64,000 nucleotides of DNA from Shimia aestuarii (GCF_900114635.1 NZ_FOTQ01000012.1:1-64000); one strand, 5' to 3'; shown: positions 1 through 8,690, counted from the stretch's first letter. Numbers and translations are program-made. Notes: generated by a model from the sequence alone, not told the origin.

Positions 1-332
1 TGATCCACTCCGACCAAGGCGCCCAGTTCACCAGCCGTGAATGGGCCGCATTCCTGCGCGAACACAATCTGGAACATTCAATGAGCCGCAGGGGCAATTG
101 CCATGATAACGCAGTGGCTGAGAGCTTCTTTCAGCTCCTGAAGCGGGAAAAGGTCAGACGCCGGAAATACCGGACGCGCGAGGAAGCCCGGCGAGATGTC
201 TTTGAATACATCGAGCTGTTCTACAACCCAAAGCGCAAACATACGAACAACGGCATGCTGTCGCCCGTTGACTTCGAAGAACGACAGCTCAAACTGGAAA
301 AGGCAGGTGTCTAGGAAACTAGGGGCACCTCA
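1..332 (+). mobile_element. Right end of an IS3-family insertion sequence (left part outside window)
   Basis: The window opens inside an IS3-type transposase reading frame, and the element appears to finish shortly after its stop codon. The stretch from about 307 to 332 (GTGTCTAGGAAACT followed by AGGGGCACCTCA) resembles the terminal inverted repeat of IS3-group elements, from memory of the family. The left end and the other repeat are not visible, so the exact boundary is inferred. Confidence 0.6.
3..314 (+). CDS. IS3-family transposase OrfB, C-terminal part (5' truncated by window)
   Basis: The visible 103 residues are the end of a DDE transposase (rve integrase core), which cuts and joins the IS ends. 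The second catalytic Asp lies in HSDQG (visible residue 4) and the catalytic Glu in AVAES (visible residue 40). This gives the D(35)E spacing of the IS3 family. The tail with FYNPKRKH and SPVDFE is also typical of IS3 OrfB. The reading frame is open at the window start and ends in TAG, with no internal stop, so the copy may be intact outside the window. It lies about 350 bases from a tRNA fragment, which fits a mobile-element boundary. Confidence 0.9.
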   Translation: MHSDQGAQFTSREWAAFLREHNLEHSMSRRGNCHDNAVAESFFQLLKREKVRRRKYRTREEARRDVFEYIELFYNPKRKHTNNGMLSPVDFEERQLKLEKAGV

Positions 333-664
333 AAGGTAACAAGCGGGGCCCCAAGCGGTCATCATAGAGGCCCCATCAAGTGACTGCTACCCCATTCCGC
401 ATAGCACTTGACGGTGGTTGTTTCGTGCCTCCGACTTCGGATGGCGTCTTCAGCCAAACATTACTCTCTATGGTCAAATTGCCTTTCCGGTCACCACCGG
501 GTCACCGGCACGAAACTCGACCCAAGTTCACCTAACAGCGCCAATTTTCACATTCACACGCTTGCCGAACTGCCGCTGCAAATCTCTTTTTTAGTGGACT
601 TGGCTTCATTTTCGTCCAGTCTCTTGAACTGGCCTCACAAAACAATCTCGCCCATGGCATTGTA
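333..664. other. Gap without a supported gene
   Basis: This interval separates the IS3 end from the tRNA fragment. A short open frame is present at 408-665, but its composition is unlike a protein, it has no ribosome binding site and I recognise nothing in it. I see no convincing promoter, RNA or repeat. Confidence 0.5.
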
Positions 665-698
665 GAGGTCAGGAGTTCGATCCTCCTAGGCTCCACCA
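665..698 (+). pseudogene. 3' fragment of a tRNA-Ala gene
   Basis: The bases form the variable loop, a complete T arm (stem AGGAG 671-675 with CTCCT 683-687, loop TTCGATC) and the acceptor 3' strand AGGCTCC with ACCA (688-698). The D arm, anticodon arm and 5' acceptor strand are absent upstream. The sequence closely resembles, from memory, the 3' half of tRNA-Ala(UGC) of Roseobacter-group bacteria. A 3' tRNA tail of this kind is what site-specific integration leaves at the far side of an island. It cannot fold into a working tRNA. Confidence 0.75.
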
Positions 699-795
699 AA
701 TTTCCAAAAATTTCAGGAATATTGGGAAGCGTTCGTATGGCGCTGTCGGGTCGTAAGTTGCGTTGGACACAGGTCCGATACGAGACCCATGGTTA

Positions 796-823
796 AAAAG
801 GCCGGGACAGCGCCCGGCCTTTT
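796..823 (-). terminator. Rho-independent terminator of the arylsulfatase gene
   Basis: An 11-bp stem pairs AAAAGGCCGGG (796-806) with CCCGGCCTTTT (813-823) around a 6-base loop. Read on the minus strand it lies just after the arylsulfatase stop and runs into a T tract. It may also stop plus-strand transcription coming from the IS3 side. Confidence 0.8.
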
Positions 824-838
824 GCGTTTTATGGCGCG

Positions 839-2419
839 TTATTGGCGGGCCTTGTTGATGAACTCTTCAACCACGTTGGACATGTCAAAGGACGAGCCTC
901 CCTGAACCGGTGGGTAGTCGGCCAGCGATTGCAAATGGTCCTGCATCAGAACGCCCATGGGCTGAATCAGCCAGGAGACCTTTTGCATCAGGTGTCCGAA
1001 GCTGTCTGACGAATCATAGCTTTCGTACGGATCTGAGCGGATATTGAACACCAGAGGCACGGTGCGCGGAATCACGTTTGCGTAGTAGTCTTCCTTGGTC
1101 GAGAAGTGGAACTTCCACGGTCCCATGCGCACGGCTGTGAGGACGCTTTCGTAATAATGGAAGATATGCGTGCGGGCCGATTTTTCGGCTTCGCCTGCCC
1201 AGTAGGGAAGGTTGTTCACACCGTCGATGAACTGGTCCATTTCTTCGCGGACCCGTGTTACCGGATCGTCGATCCCGGCTGCGACGGCGAGGGTTGTGAA
1301 CATGTCCTGATGGGCCTGCATCCCGTTGAGGGTGACACCCGCAGGCAGCACGCCGGGCCAGCGGATCACGGAAGGCACGCGGACGCCGCCTTCATAGGTC
1401 GTCATCTTTTCGCCCCGGAATGGGGTGGTGCCGCCATGCGGCCAGGAAGAATGCTCGGGACCATTGTCGGTCGAGTACCACACGATCGTATTTTCGCTCA
1501 GCCCGCGATCGTCGAGCCAGTCGAGCACGGTGCCGATATGCATATCATGTTCGATAAGGCCCGAGCCATACATGTCTTCCTCGTGGGTGAACTCTTCGGC
1601 GAGGTAGCGGTTTTCGTCGGAGAGCCGGGTGTAGAGGTGCATCCGGCTGGTGTTCATCCAGACAAAGAACGGCTCCTCTGCATCCTGCGAGGCGGCCATG
1701 AAGTCGAGTGCCTTGGGAATCATCTCCTCGGCATCAAAGGTTCTCATGCGTTCGTTGCTCAGCGGGCCAGTGTCTTCGATGGTTTGCTTGCCGACCACGC
1801 CGAAGCGAGGATGTTCAGTTTCGTCCATCGTGTCGGTGGCAAAGCTGTGCAGGACGCCGCGGGTTCCAAAACGCTCTTCATAGGCTTCGAGCGAGCCGGA
1901 GAACTGTTCCCCAAAGCGCTGGTAATCCCTTTGTTCGGCTTCTTCCTGTGTGTTCAGATGATAGAGGTTGCCGAAAAACTCATCAAAGCCGTGATTTGTG
2001 GGCAGGTGTTCGTTGCGGTCGCCGAGGTGGTTCTTGCCGAACTGTCCCGTGCGGTAGCCCTCAGCCTTGAGCAGTTCGGCCAGGGTGGGCGACTCGGTCT
2101 GCAAGCCAAGCGGCGAGCCGGGTTGGCCCACGGTCGTCATGCCGGAGCGGATGGGGTATTGCCCGGTGATGAAGGCCGCGCGCCCTGCGGTGCAGCTGGG
2201 TTGGGCGTAATGGTCGGTAAAAAGGATGCCGTCGTTGGCGATGCGGTCGATATTGGGGGTAGCGTAGCCCATGACCGCGTGGTTGTAGGCGGACAGGTTG
2301 GACCAACCGATGTCATCCCCCCAGATGACCAGAATGTTGGGGCGTTCCTGATCTTGGGCCATGGCCGATCCGACCATCAGCGCGAAAAGCGCCCCCGAAA
2401 GTCCTAAAGATTTCAACAT
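839..2419 (-). CDS. Secreted arylsulfatase (type I, formylglycine-dependent)
   Basis: This 526-residue type I sulfatase would hydrolyse a sulfate ester in the periplasm; the substrate is not evident. Residues 1-22 form a signal peptide ending AMA-QD. The metal-binding DD is at 35-36, the formylglycine motif C-T-A-G-R at 76-80 (Cys76 is the residue modified), GKNHLG at 128-133 and the metal-site TDNG at 317-320. The Cys-type motif has Ala instead of the usual Pro at its third position, which is tolerated in the family. It is transcribed away from the choline-sulfatase gene, with a 325-base divergent spacer carrying paired palindromes, and ends at a strong terminator. It is clearly a sulfatase rather than an alkaline phosphatase because of the C-x-A-x-R motif. 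Confidence 0.9.
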   Translation of the reverse strand: MLKSLGLSGALFALMVGSAMAQDQERPNILVIWGDDIGWSNLSAYNHAVMGYATPNIDRIANDGILFTDHYAQPSCTAGRAAFITGQYPIRSGMTTVGQPGSPLGLQTESPTLAELLKAEGYRTGQFGKNHLGDRNEHLPTNHGFDEFFGNLYHLNTQEEAEQRDYQRFGEQFSGSLEAYEERFGTRGVLHSFATDTMDETEHPRFGVVGKQTIEDTGPLSNERMRTFDAEEMIPKALDFMAASQDAEEPFFVWMNTSRMHLYTRLSDENRYLAEEFTHEEDMYGSGLIEHDMHIGTVLDWLDDRGLSENTIVWYSTDNGPEHSSWPHGGTTPFRGEKMTTYEGGVRVPSVIRWPGVLPAGVTLNGMQAHQDMFTTLAVAAGIDDPVTRVREEMDQFIDGVNNLPYWAGEAEKSARTHIFHYYESVLTAVRMGPWKFHFSTKEDYYANVIPRTVPLVFNIRSDPYESYDSSDSFGHLMQKVSWLIQPMGVLMQDHLQSLADYPPVQGGSSFDMSNVVEEFINKARQ

Positions 2420-2527
2420 GATATCTCTCTCATTAGTGGGGTGGCGAAAATCATATTGTCAGATGCGTACCTATCGCGTGTCAAATGAAACCATTGTCAC
2501 TTGATGAAGGGCGCTAAAATGAAACCA

Positions 2528-2571
2528 AAGAGCGCTTTCGTTCGTATAGGCGCGGAAATGTCAAAGCGCTT
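2528..2571. promoter_or_regulatory. Two LacI-type palindromic sites in the divergent sulfatase promoter region
   Basis: The 325-base spacer 2420-2744 contains no gene. It carries AAGAGCGCTTTC (2528-2539), a near copy of the palindrome AAGCGCTT, and a perfect AAGCGCTT (2564-2571). The core is the general shape of LacI-family operators. The two centres are about 34 bases apart, roughly three helical turns. The octamers AGCGCTTT (2531-2538) and AAAGCGCT (2563-2570) also form an inverted repeat. No LacI-family gene lies in the window. Confidence 0.4.
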
Positions 2572-2744
2572 GACCCAAAGGCCGGTCCGGCCTCATGGTT
2601 TGCGAAGTGTTGACGAGTCGGTGGATCATCCATTGATGACATATCCCTGTTGCGTGGGGCATCCCGCGAAAAAACCGATGCATTATCAGCCGCCGCCCTT
2701 GGGCAGCGGTTTGAAATTGCATGGTTTGAACAGGGAGAAGAGAT

Positions 2745-4277
2745 ATGACGAAACGCCCTAATATCGTGGTCATCATGGCCGATCAGTTGGCGCCGCATTT
2801 CTGTGGTGCCTATGGCCACAGGACGGCCAAAACCCCCCACATGGATGCCTTGGCCGCGCGCGGGATGCGGTTTGACGCGGCCTATTGCAACAGCCCGCTT
2901 TGCGCGCCGTCGCGGTTCAGCTTCATGTCCGGGCAGCTGATCAGCCGAATCGCGGCCTATGACAACGCGTCGGAGTTCAGGGCCTCGGTGCCGACCTTTG
3001 CGCATTACCTCAAGGCGCTGGGATACCGCACCTGCCTTTCGGGCAAGATGCATTTCGTGGGGCCGGACCAGAAACACGGGTTCCAGGACCGGGTGACGAC
3101 GGATGTCTACCCGTCGGATTTTGCATGGACGCCGGATTGGGAAGCGCCGGACGAGCGAATCGACAAGTGGTATCACAACATGCAGACCGTCAAGGAAAGC
3201 GGTGTGGCAAAGGCGACCTACCAGATCGATTATGACGAGGAGGTCGGGTTTGCCGCGCGGCGGTGGCTGATGAATGTCGGGCGCAGCCGGACGGGGGGGG
3301 ATGAGTCGCCTTTCATGATGGTGGCGAGCTTTATCCACCCGCATGACCCCTATGTCGCGCGGCCCGAGTTCTGGGATTTTTATGACGATGACGACATCGA
3401 TCTGCCGGAATTTGTGCTGACGCCCGAGGAACAGGATCCGGGATCACGGCGGGTGATGGACGGGATCGAGGCCAGCTATACGCCGTTGACGGATGAGGAA
3501 GTGCGCCGGGCGCGGCACGGTTATCTGGCCAATGTCAGCTATTTCGACAGCAAGATCGGCGAAATCGTGAAGACGCTGGAAGAGATCGGTGAGCTGGACA
3601 ACACGATTGTCATGGTCACCGCCGATCACGGCGACATGCTGGGCGAGCGCGGGCTGTGGTACAAGATGAACTTTTTCGAGCATTCGGGCCGGGTGCCGCT
3701 GATCATGATGGGGCCGGGCGTGGCGCAGGGGGTGGCAGGGAATGCCTGTTCGCTGGTCGACCTGTTGCCGACGTTCCTTGAGATCGCCGGGGCGAATGAG
3801 AGCGTGCTTGGCGAGCCGGTGGACGGGCGCAGCCTGATGCCATTGGCGCGCGGCGAGAGCGATCCGGTGGACGAGGCGATTGGCGAATACTGTGCCGAGA
3901 TGACGCCATGGCCGGTGTTCATGATCCGGCGGGGATCGCTCAAATACATTCACTGTGATCCCGATCCGCCGCTGATGTTCGATCTGTCGGTGGACCCGCT
4001 GGAAAAGGTGAACGTGGCGACGGACCCGGCCTATAGGGAGGCAGCGCAGGCATTTGCGGAGGAAGTGGCGCGGCGCTGGGACAGTGCGAAGCTGCGGGCG
4101 GATGTCATGGCGACGCAACGGTCGCGGCGGGCGCTGCATGCGGCGATGGAAGCGGGGGCCGGAGAGCACTGGGATTACAACCCGCCCAGCGACGCGAGCC
4201 AGCAATATGTGCGCAATCACATGGACTGGACCGTCGCGGACAAGGTCTATCGCTTTCCGCCGGTGGAGGAGGGGTGA
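2745..4277 (+). CDS. betC: Choline-sulfatase
   Basis: The 510-residue cytoplasmic sulfatase is expected to split choline-O-sulfate into choline and sulfate, feeding glycine betaine synthesis or catabolism. It lacks a signal peptide. The formylglycine motif C-A-P-S-R is at 53-57, an N-terminal metal Asp at 13 (MADQ), and TADHGDMLGERG forms the second metal region. The C-terminal segment with HWDYNP and the final 35 residues match the extension typical of choline-sulfatases, and the length fits the roughly 510 residues of Sinorhizobium BetC. GGGAGAAG lies just upstream of the ATG. No betA, betB, betI or choline transporter gene is adjacent, so the choline formed would have to be used by genes elsewhere. 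It is divergent from the arylsulfatase gene. Confidence 0.9.
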   Translation: MTKRPNIVVIMADQLAPHFCGAYGHRTAKTPHMDALAARGMRFDAAYCNSPLCAPSRFSFMSGQLISRIAAYDNASEFRASVPTFAHYLKALGYRTCLSGKMHFVGPDQKHGFQDRVTTDVYPSDFAWTPDWEAPDERIDKWYHNMQTVKESGVAKATYQIDYDEEVGFAARRWLMNVGRSRTGGDESPFMMVASFIHPHDPYVARPEFWDFYDDDDIDLPEFVLTPEEQDPGSRRVMDGIEASYTPLTDEEVRRARHGYLANVSYFDSKIGEIVKTLEEIGELDNTIVMVTADHGDMLGERGLWYKMNFFEHSGRVPLIMMGPGVAQGVAGNACSLVDLLPTFLEIAGANESVLGEPVDGRSLMPLARGESDPVDEAIGEYCAEMTPWPVFMIRRGSLKYIHCDPDPPLMFDLSVDPLEKVNVATDPAYREAAQAFAEEVARRWDSAKLRADVMATQRSRRALHAAMEAGAGEHWDYNPPSDASQQYVRNHMDWTVADKVYRFPPVEEG

Positions 4278-4327
4278 GGGCCGTTTGACGGACGCACAGG
4301 CCGGGTTAACAGCGCCGCAGGCGCCCC

Positions 4328-4460
4328 GGCCATCGCCTGTCCGCACCGGAGGGCTGGCGATTTGGCAAGGCTGGGGCTCCGTTTCAAACTCGTACGGAAT
4401 TGGCGAGATAACGTGGCAGGACAGAGCGTTGCGTCGCCATCCCGCGGGCAGGCGATGGCC
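4328..4460. repeat. 133-bp intergenic element with 17-bp terminal inverted repeats
   Basis: GGCCATCGCCTGTCCGC (4328-4344) and GCGGGCAGGCGATGGCC (4444-4460) are inverted copies with one mismatch; the outer 12 bases are perfect. They enclose 99 bases with no gene, between the convergent betC and aminotransferase genes, and the right arm touches the aminotransferase stop codon. It could be a MITE-like element, a dispersed intergenic repeat, or a large bidirectional terminator stem. No target-site duplication is obvious. Confidence 0.55.
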
Positions 4461-5785
4461 TATGCGGGAATCACCTCGTTCATCGCGGTTTCGAGGCAAT
4501 CGAGCGCGCCGTCGAGTTCTGCTTCGGTGGCGATGAAGGGCGGGGCGAGCAAGACGTGATCGCCGTTTTTACCATCGCGGGTGCCGGGCATCGGATAGCA
4601 GATCAGGCCGTTGGCAAAGGCGGCTTTCTTGAGCTTGCCAGCGAGCCCCAGGGACGGGTCGAAGGGGGTCTTGGTCTCGCGATCCGCGACAAATTCCACG
4701 CCCCAGAACAACCCGCGCCCGCGAATGTCGCCGATATGGGCGTGCTGACCAAAGCGGCGGCGCAGCTGGGTTTCGAGATACTGGCCGCGTGACTGCACCT
4801 GGGCAGGCAGGTCGTTGTCGAGCATTTCACGCAGCACGGCGAGACCGGCGGCGGCCGCGACGGGGTGGCCGAGATAGGTGTGGCCGTGCTGGAAGAACCC
4901 GGTGCCTGCGGCAATGGTGTCATAGATGCGCTTGGAGCAGAGCATGGCACCGATGGGCTGATACCCCGCACCCAAGCCCTTGGCGATGCAGAGGATATCG
5001 GGGGCGATGCCCTCTGCGTCGCAGGCAAAGAGATGCCCGGTGCGCCCCATGCCGCACATGACCTCGTCCAAAATCAGCAGCACGCCGTATTTGTCGCAGA
5101 TTTCGCGGATGCGGGTGTAATATCCTTCGACGGGCGGCACGGCACCGAGCGTGGCGCCGACCACGGGTTCGGCCATGAAGGCCATGACGGTGTCGGAGCC
5201 AAGGCGGAGGATTTCGTCTTCCAGCTCCTGCGCGACGCGATGACCGTAATCAGCGAGCGATTCATCCGCGTTGCGCTCGGCATATTCGTAACAGGGCGCG
5301 ATATGGGAGACATCGACCAGAAGCGGCGCGAATTGCTGGCGCCGCCATGCGTTGCCGCCTGCGGCCAGCGCGCCAAGCGTGTTGCCGTGGTAACTCTGGC
5401 GGCGCGCGATCAGGTGGCGGCGCTGGGGTTCGCCGTTCTCGATGTGGAATTGCCGGGCGAGCTTGATGGCGCTTTCCACGGCTTCGGAACCGCCGGAGAC
5501 AAAGTAGACGCGGTCCAGATCACCGGGGGCGTTGGCGATGAGAAGATCGGCCAGCGCTTCGGCGGGTTCGGAGGTGAAGAAGCCGGTATGGGCAAAGGCG
5601 AGCTTGTCGAGTTGGTCCTTGATCGCCTGTGCAACACGTTGGTTGGAGTGGCCGAGACAGGATACGGCGGCGCCGCCGGAGCCGTCAAAGTAGCGCTTGC
5701 CGTTCTGGTCGATCACGAAACACCCGTCGCCGGTGGCGGCGGTGGGGTTGGCGGCGTGGCAGTGGCGGGGGAAGACGTGGCTCAT
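4460..5785 (-). CDS. Class III PLP-dependent aminotransferase
   Basis: The 441-residue enzyme has the fold-type I omega-aminotransferase pattern. The N-terminal phosphate-binding region VSGGSEAVESA lies around 97-107, Glu206 and Asp240 (LLILDEV) would hold the cofactor, and Lys269 (IAKGLG) would form the Schiff base. It would move an amino group from an amine or beta/omega-amino acid to pyruvate or 2-oxoglutarate; the substrate cannot be read from sequence. Its ATG overlaps the stop of the upstream cleavage-enzyme gene by four bases, so the two are co-translated. Coupling to a beta-keto acid cleavage enzyme suggests that transamination makes the beta-keto acid which that enzyme then cuts. The gene ends at the inverted-repeat element. 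Confidence 0.85.
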   Translation of the reverse strand: MSHVFPRHCHAANPTAATGDGCFVIDQNGKRYFDGSGGAAVSCLGHSNQRVAQAIKDQLDKLAFAHTGFFTSEPAEALADLLIANAPGDLDRVYFVSGGSEAVESAIKLARQFHIENGEPQRRHLIARRQSYHGNTLGALAAGGNAWRRQQFAPLLVDVSHIAPCYEYAERNADESLADYGHRVAQELEDEILRLGSDTVMAFMAEPVVGATLGAVPPVEGYYTRIREICDKYGVLLILDEVMCGMGRTGHLFACDAEGIAPDILCIAKGLGAGYQPIGAMLCSKRIYDTIAAGTGFFQHGHTYLGHPVAAAAGLAVLREMLDNDLPAQVQSRGQYLETQLRRRFGQHAHIGDIRGRGLFWGVEFVADRETKTPFDPSLGLAGKLKKAAFANGLICYPMPGTRDGKNGDHVLLAPPFIATEAELDGALDCLETAMNEVIPA

Positions 5786-6540
5786 GAGGACGCGCTTTCA
5801 AGAGAGTGAACGAGGGCCGCGACAGAGGCGGCGTTGTTGGCGTGGGGCGCGCCGTTGGCATCAACGAGGCTGTTTTCAAATCCGACGCGCAGGTTGCCGC
5901 CGTGTTTCGCGGCGTGGATCAGGCAGGCGTGTTCCTGCGGGCCGAAGGCGCAGAGCATCCAGTCGGGGGCATCGGGCAGGGCGGCAAGGAAGGGGGCAAG
6001 GTCGGAGGGGTCTGAGACCTGACCGGGGGAATAGCGGCCCAGCACGAAGAGCACGCTGGATTGATCCGGGTGGATGATGCCTCGCGCCTGCCAGTCCTTG
6101 ACCAAGGCAATGTCGTCGGTGTCATAAAGGATGTGCTGCACGTCGCAGCCCATGTCGGCGCAGGCGGCATAGACGCGCGGGGCGAGGTCCATATCGCGCG
6201 CGGTTTCGCGTACGGCGATCGAGGCCCAGCCGGGGCGGACCTGTTCGAGGCAGTCGAGTTGCTGTGCGACCGAATAGAGTCCCACGGCCTCGGTGGTGAT
6301 TTGCAGGCGCATGTCGGGCACCGCGCGGGCCAGTTCATCCAGCGTCTCGCGGTAGCGGCCTGCGTCGAGCGAATGCGCACCGGAGGCTTCACGCACATGC
6401 AAATGCAATCCATGCGCACCCGCTGCGAAACAGGTGCGGGCGGTATCAACGATTTCGGGCAGGGTCACGGGCAGGGCCGGGTGATCAGCCTTGGTGCGCC
6501 GTGCGCCGTTGGGGGCGACCATGATGAAAGGGTCAGGCAT
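5782..6540 (-). CDS. Beta-keto acid cleavage enzyme (BKACE, DUF849 family)
   Basis: BKACE enzymes condense a beta-keto acid with acetyl-CoA and release acetoacetate plus a new acyl-CoA. This 252-residue protein has the family start APNGARRTKADHP (9-21), the zinc-binding H-L-H at 46-48, and a GFEN segment (220-223) that supplies the last metal ligand region. His46 and His48 fall at the same positions as the zinc histidines I remember for the Kce founder enzyme. The usual HVRD is HVRE here (Asp to Glu), and the protein is slightly short for the family. I chose the ATG at 6540 because the homology begins there; the open frame extends further upstream without similarity. It is the first gene of a two-gene operon with the aminotransferase. 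Confidence 0.85.
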   Translation of the reverse strand: MPDPFIMVAPNGARRTKADHPALPVTLPEIVDTARTCFAAGAHGLHLHVREASGAHSLDAGRYRETLDELARAVPDMRLQITTEAVGLYSVAQQLDCLEQVRPGWASIAVRETARDMDLAPRVYAACADMGCDVQHILYDTDDIALVKDWQARGIIHPDQSSVLFVLGRYSPGQVSDPSDLAPFLAALPDAPDWMLCAFGPQEHACLIHAAKHGGNLRVGFENSLVDANGAPHANNAASVAALVHSLESASS

Positions 6541-6629
6541 CTGCGGGGTCTCGCTGGGCCCGGATCGGGCGTTGGAAATATTCACAAAAAAGAATGGCGG
6601 AAAATCAAAAACAGTCAACGGGAAGGAAA

Positions 6630-6645
6630 AATAACGTATGTTATT
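6630..6645. promoter_or_regulatory. Palindrome in the BKACE/RpiR divergent promoter
   Basis: AATAAC-GTAT-GTTATT is a perfect inverted repeat (6-bp arms, 4-base spacer) in the 137-base spacer between the BKACE start and the RpiR-family start. It is a plausible operator for the adjacent regulator. A single AAATAAC half-site recurs near 7583, upstream of the TAXI gene. Confidence 0.5.
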
Positions 6646-6677
6646 CATCCAGGGAGAAGCAAAGGCACCGATTCGGC

Positions 6678-7565
6678 ATGGATCCGACACTGAAAAACAG
6701 AACGATTTCAGCGCTTAAAAAGATGTTGCCCGAGCTGTCTCCGCGCCTGCGCACGGTGGCCAAGTACATCGTCGACCACCCGTCGGACTTTGGGTTGGAC
6801 CCGATCCGGGAGACGGCGCGCAAATGCGGCGTGAGCACCTACACCCTAGTTCGGATGGCCGAACGGACGGGGTTTGCCAGCTATGACGAGATGCGCGAAC
6901 CGTTCCGGCACGCGCTGGTGTCGTCCACGACAGTGGTGGAACGGCCCGACTGGGTGGAAAGCCTGCATGAGAGCGGGCACCTTGGGCAGGTGCAGGCCGA
7001 TGCCTCGATGAATGCCATGTCGATCGTGCAGCGTTCGCTGGAGCGGCAGGACCCGGCGCGCATGGCGCGGGTGGCACATATGCTTCTTGAGGCCGACAAC
7101 GTCTATCTGACGGCGGTGCGGGCGAGCTATGCGATGGCGTATTATTTCCACTATGTCGGGCGTATGGCGTTGCCGTCATTGCAATTAATTCCGCGCCACA
7201 TGAACAGCGCGATTGACGAACTGAACTATGCCGGGCCCGGGGACGTGATGATCGCGATCAGCGTGACGCCTTATTCTCGCGAGACCATCGAAGCCTGCAA
7301 ATTCGCTCTCGCACGTGGGGTGCGGCTGGTGATGGTTTCAGATAGCGACGTGATCAGTTCCGAGTTCTCGGCGCATGAAACGCTGGTGGCTTCGGTGGTT
7401 TCATCCCATCATTTCGGCTGTTTTGCCGGGCTGATGGCGGTTCTGGAAACGCTGCTGGCGCTGTTGGTGGATCTGGGGGGCGATGCGGCGCGGGCGCGAA
7501 TCAAGTCTTATGAAGATCTGCGCAAGGACAACAACGCGTACTGGATCGCTCAAAAAAAACATTAG
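6678..7565 (+). CDS. MurR/RpiR-family transcriptional regulator
   Basis: The 295-residue protein has an N-terminal helix-turn-helix of the RpiR type (about residues 1-77, with LSPRLRTVAKYIVDHPSDFG and RKCGVSTYTLVRMAERTGF) and a SIS-type ligand domain (about 110-260). SIS domains of these regulators usually sense phosphosugars, but RpiR members also control amino-acid and amine catabolism. The ATG at 6678 is where homology begins; an in-frame upstream ATG at 6594 would add an unrelated leader and place the palindrome inside the gene. It sits between the divergent BKACE-aminotransferase operon and the TAXI-TRAP operon, so it probably controls both. Confidence 0.85.
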   Translation: MDPTLKNRTISALKKMLPELSPRLRTVAKYIVDHPSDFGLDPIRETARKCGVSTYTLVRMAERTGFASYDEMREPFRHALVSSTTVVERPDWVESLHESGHLGQVQADASMNAMSIVQRSLERQDPARMARVAHMLLEADNVYLTAVRASYAMAYYFHYVGRMALPSLQLIPRHMNSAIDELNYAGPGDVMIAISVTPYSRETIEACKFALARGVRLVMVSDSDVISSEFSAHETLVASVVSSHHFGCFAGLMAVLETLLALLVDLGGDAARARIKSYEDLRKDNNAYWIAQKKH

Positions 7566-7661
7566 TTTTTGGGTGACATGGGAAATAACTTTGGCCAGCT
7601 TAGGGTCTACAAAAATGGGCGCGTGTAATGCGTCTGCTATTTCAGTTGGGAGAAAACAGAT

Positions 7662-8636
7662 ATGAATATGAAAACAAAGATTTGCGGCGTTGCGGCTGCG
7701 ATCAGCATGACCGTTGGCGGTGCCGCCATCGCCGCAGACCAGCAATTCGTTACCATCGGCACCGGCGGCGTGACCGGCGTGTATTACCCGACCGGTGGCG
7801 CAATCTGCCGTCTGGTGAACAAGGGCCGCAAGGAACACGGCATCCGCTGTTCGGTCGAATCCACCGGTGGGTCGGTCTACAACATCAACACCATCCGCGA
7901 AGGCGAGCTGGAGTTCGGTGTGGCGCAGTCGGACTGGCAGTACCACGCCTATAACGGCACCTCGAAATTCGCTGATGCGGGCAAGTTCGAAAAGCTGCGC
8001 GCGGTGTTCTCGGTGCATCCTGAGCCCTTTACTGTGGTGGCGCGCGCCGACAGCGGCATCAAGACCTTTGACGACCTCAAGGGCAAGCGCGTGAATATCG
8101 GCAACCCCGGCTCCGGTCAGCGCGGCACGATGGAAGTTCTGCTGGAGGCCAAGGGCTGGACCACGGGCGATTTCGCGCTGGCAACCGAGCTGAAAGCGGC
8201 GGAACAGTCGGCAGCGCTGTGCGACAACCAGATCGACGCGATGGTCTATACCGTCGGCCACCCCTCGGGGTCGATCCAGGAAGCGACCACCGCCTGTGAC
8301 TCGGTTCTCGTGACCGTGGATGGTGCGGCGGTTGAGCAGCTGATCGCGGACAACTCGTTCTACCGTTCGGCGACCATTCCGGGCGGCATGTATCGCGGGT
8401 CGGACGCGGACACGATGACCTTTGGTGTAGGCGCGACCTTTGTCACCTCGGCGGATGTGAGCGAAGATGCGGTTTACGCGGTGGTGAAGTCGGTGTTCGA
8501 AAACTTCGACGACTTCAAGAAGCTGCACCCGGCCTTTGCCGTCCTGAAGCCGGAAGACATGATCTCGGCCGGTCTGTCGGCACCGCTGCATGATGGCGCG
8601 GCCAAGTACTACAAGGAAAAAGGCTGGATGGAGTAA
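7662..8636 (+). CDS. TAXI-family TRAP transporter solute-binding protein
   Basis: The 324-residue periplasmic receptor captures the substrate for the fused TRAP permease encoded next. Residues 1 to about 25 are a signal peptide ending AIA-AD. The mature start [22 protein letters not shown] and the segments [27 protein letters not shown] and [14 protein letters not shown] are hallmarks of TAXI receptors. GGGAGAAAAC precedes the ATG. The gene is followed by a strong hairpin without a T tract, so it is probably expressed at a higher level than the permease. The ligand is unknown; the neighbouring aminotransferase and BKACE suggest an amino acid or amine. Confidence 0.9.
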   Translation: MNMKTKICGVAAAISMTVGGAAIAADQQFVTIGTGGVTGVYYPTGGAICRLVNKGRKEHGIRCSVESTGGSVYNINTIREGELEFGVAQSDWQYHAYNGTSKFADAGKFEKLRAVFSVHPEPFTVVARADSGIKTFDDLKGKRVNIGNPGSGQRGTMEVLLEAKGWTTGDFALATELKAAEQSAALCDNQIDAMVYTVGHPSGSIQEATTACDSVLVTVDGAAVEQLIADNSFYRSATIPGGMYRGSDADTMTFGVGATFVTSADVSEDAVYAVVKSVFENFDDFKKLHPAFAVLKPEDMISAGLSAPLHDGAAKYYKEKGWME

Positions 8637-8664
8637 TCCTGTCCGCCTGACGACATAAGATATC

Positions 8665-8690
8665 AAGAGGGGCGGTGCGCCGCCCCTCTT
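8665..8690 (+). terminator. Intra-operon hairpin between receptor and permease genes
   Basis: AAGAGGGGCGG (8665-8675) pairs perfectly with CCGCCCCTCTT (8680-8690) across a TGCG loop. No run of T follows, so it more likely protects the receptor mRNA 3' end or attenuates than fully terminates. Confidence 0.65.

Noticed and set aside
408-665. An 85-codon open frame between the IS3 end and the tRNA fragment
   Set aside because: It lacks a ribosome binding site, its composition is unlike a protein, it has no recognisable motif and it runs into the tRNA remnant.
665-698. A functional tRNA-Ala
   Set aside because: Only the variable loop, T arm and 3' acceptor strand exist; no D arm, anticodon arm or 5' acceptor strand can be found upstream.
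1106-2407. Long open frame antisense to the arylsulfatase gene
   Set aside because: It mirrors the high-GC third-position pattern of the real gene; the opposite strand has a signal peptide and full sulfatase motifs.
4362-4559. Possible small gene between betC and the aminotransferase
   Set aside because: It overlaps the inverted-repeat element and the 3' end of the aminotransferase gene and has no similarity or clear ribosome binding site.
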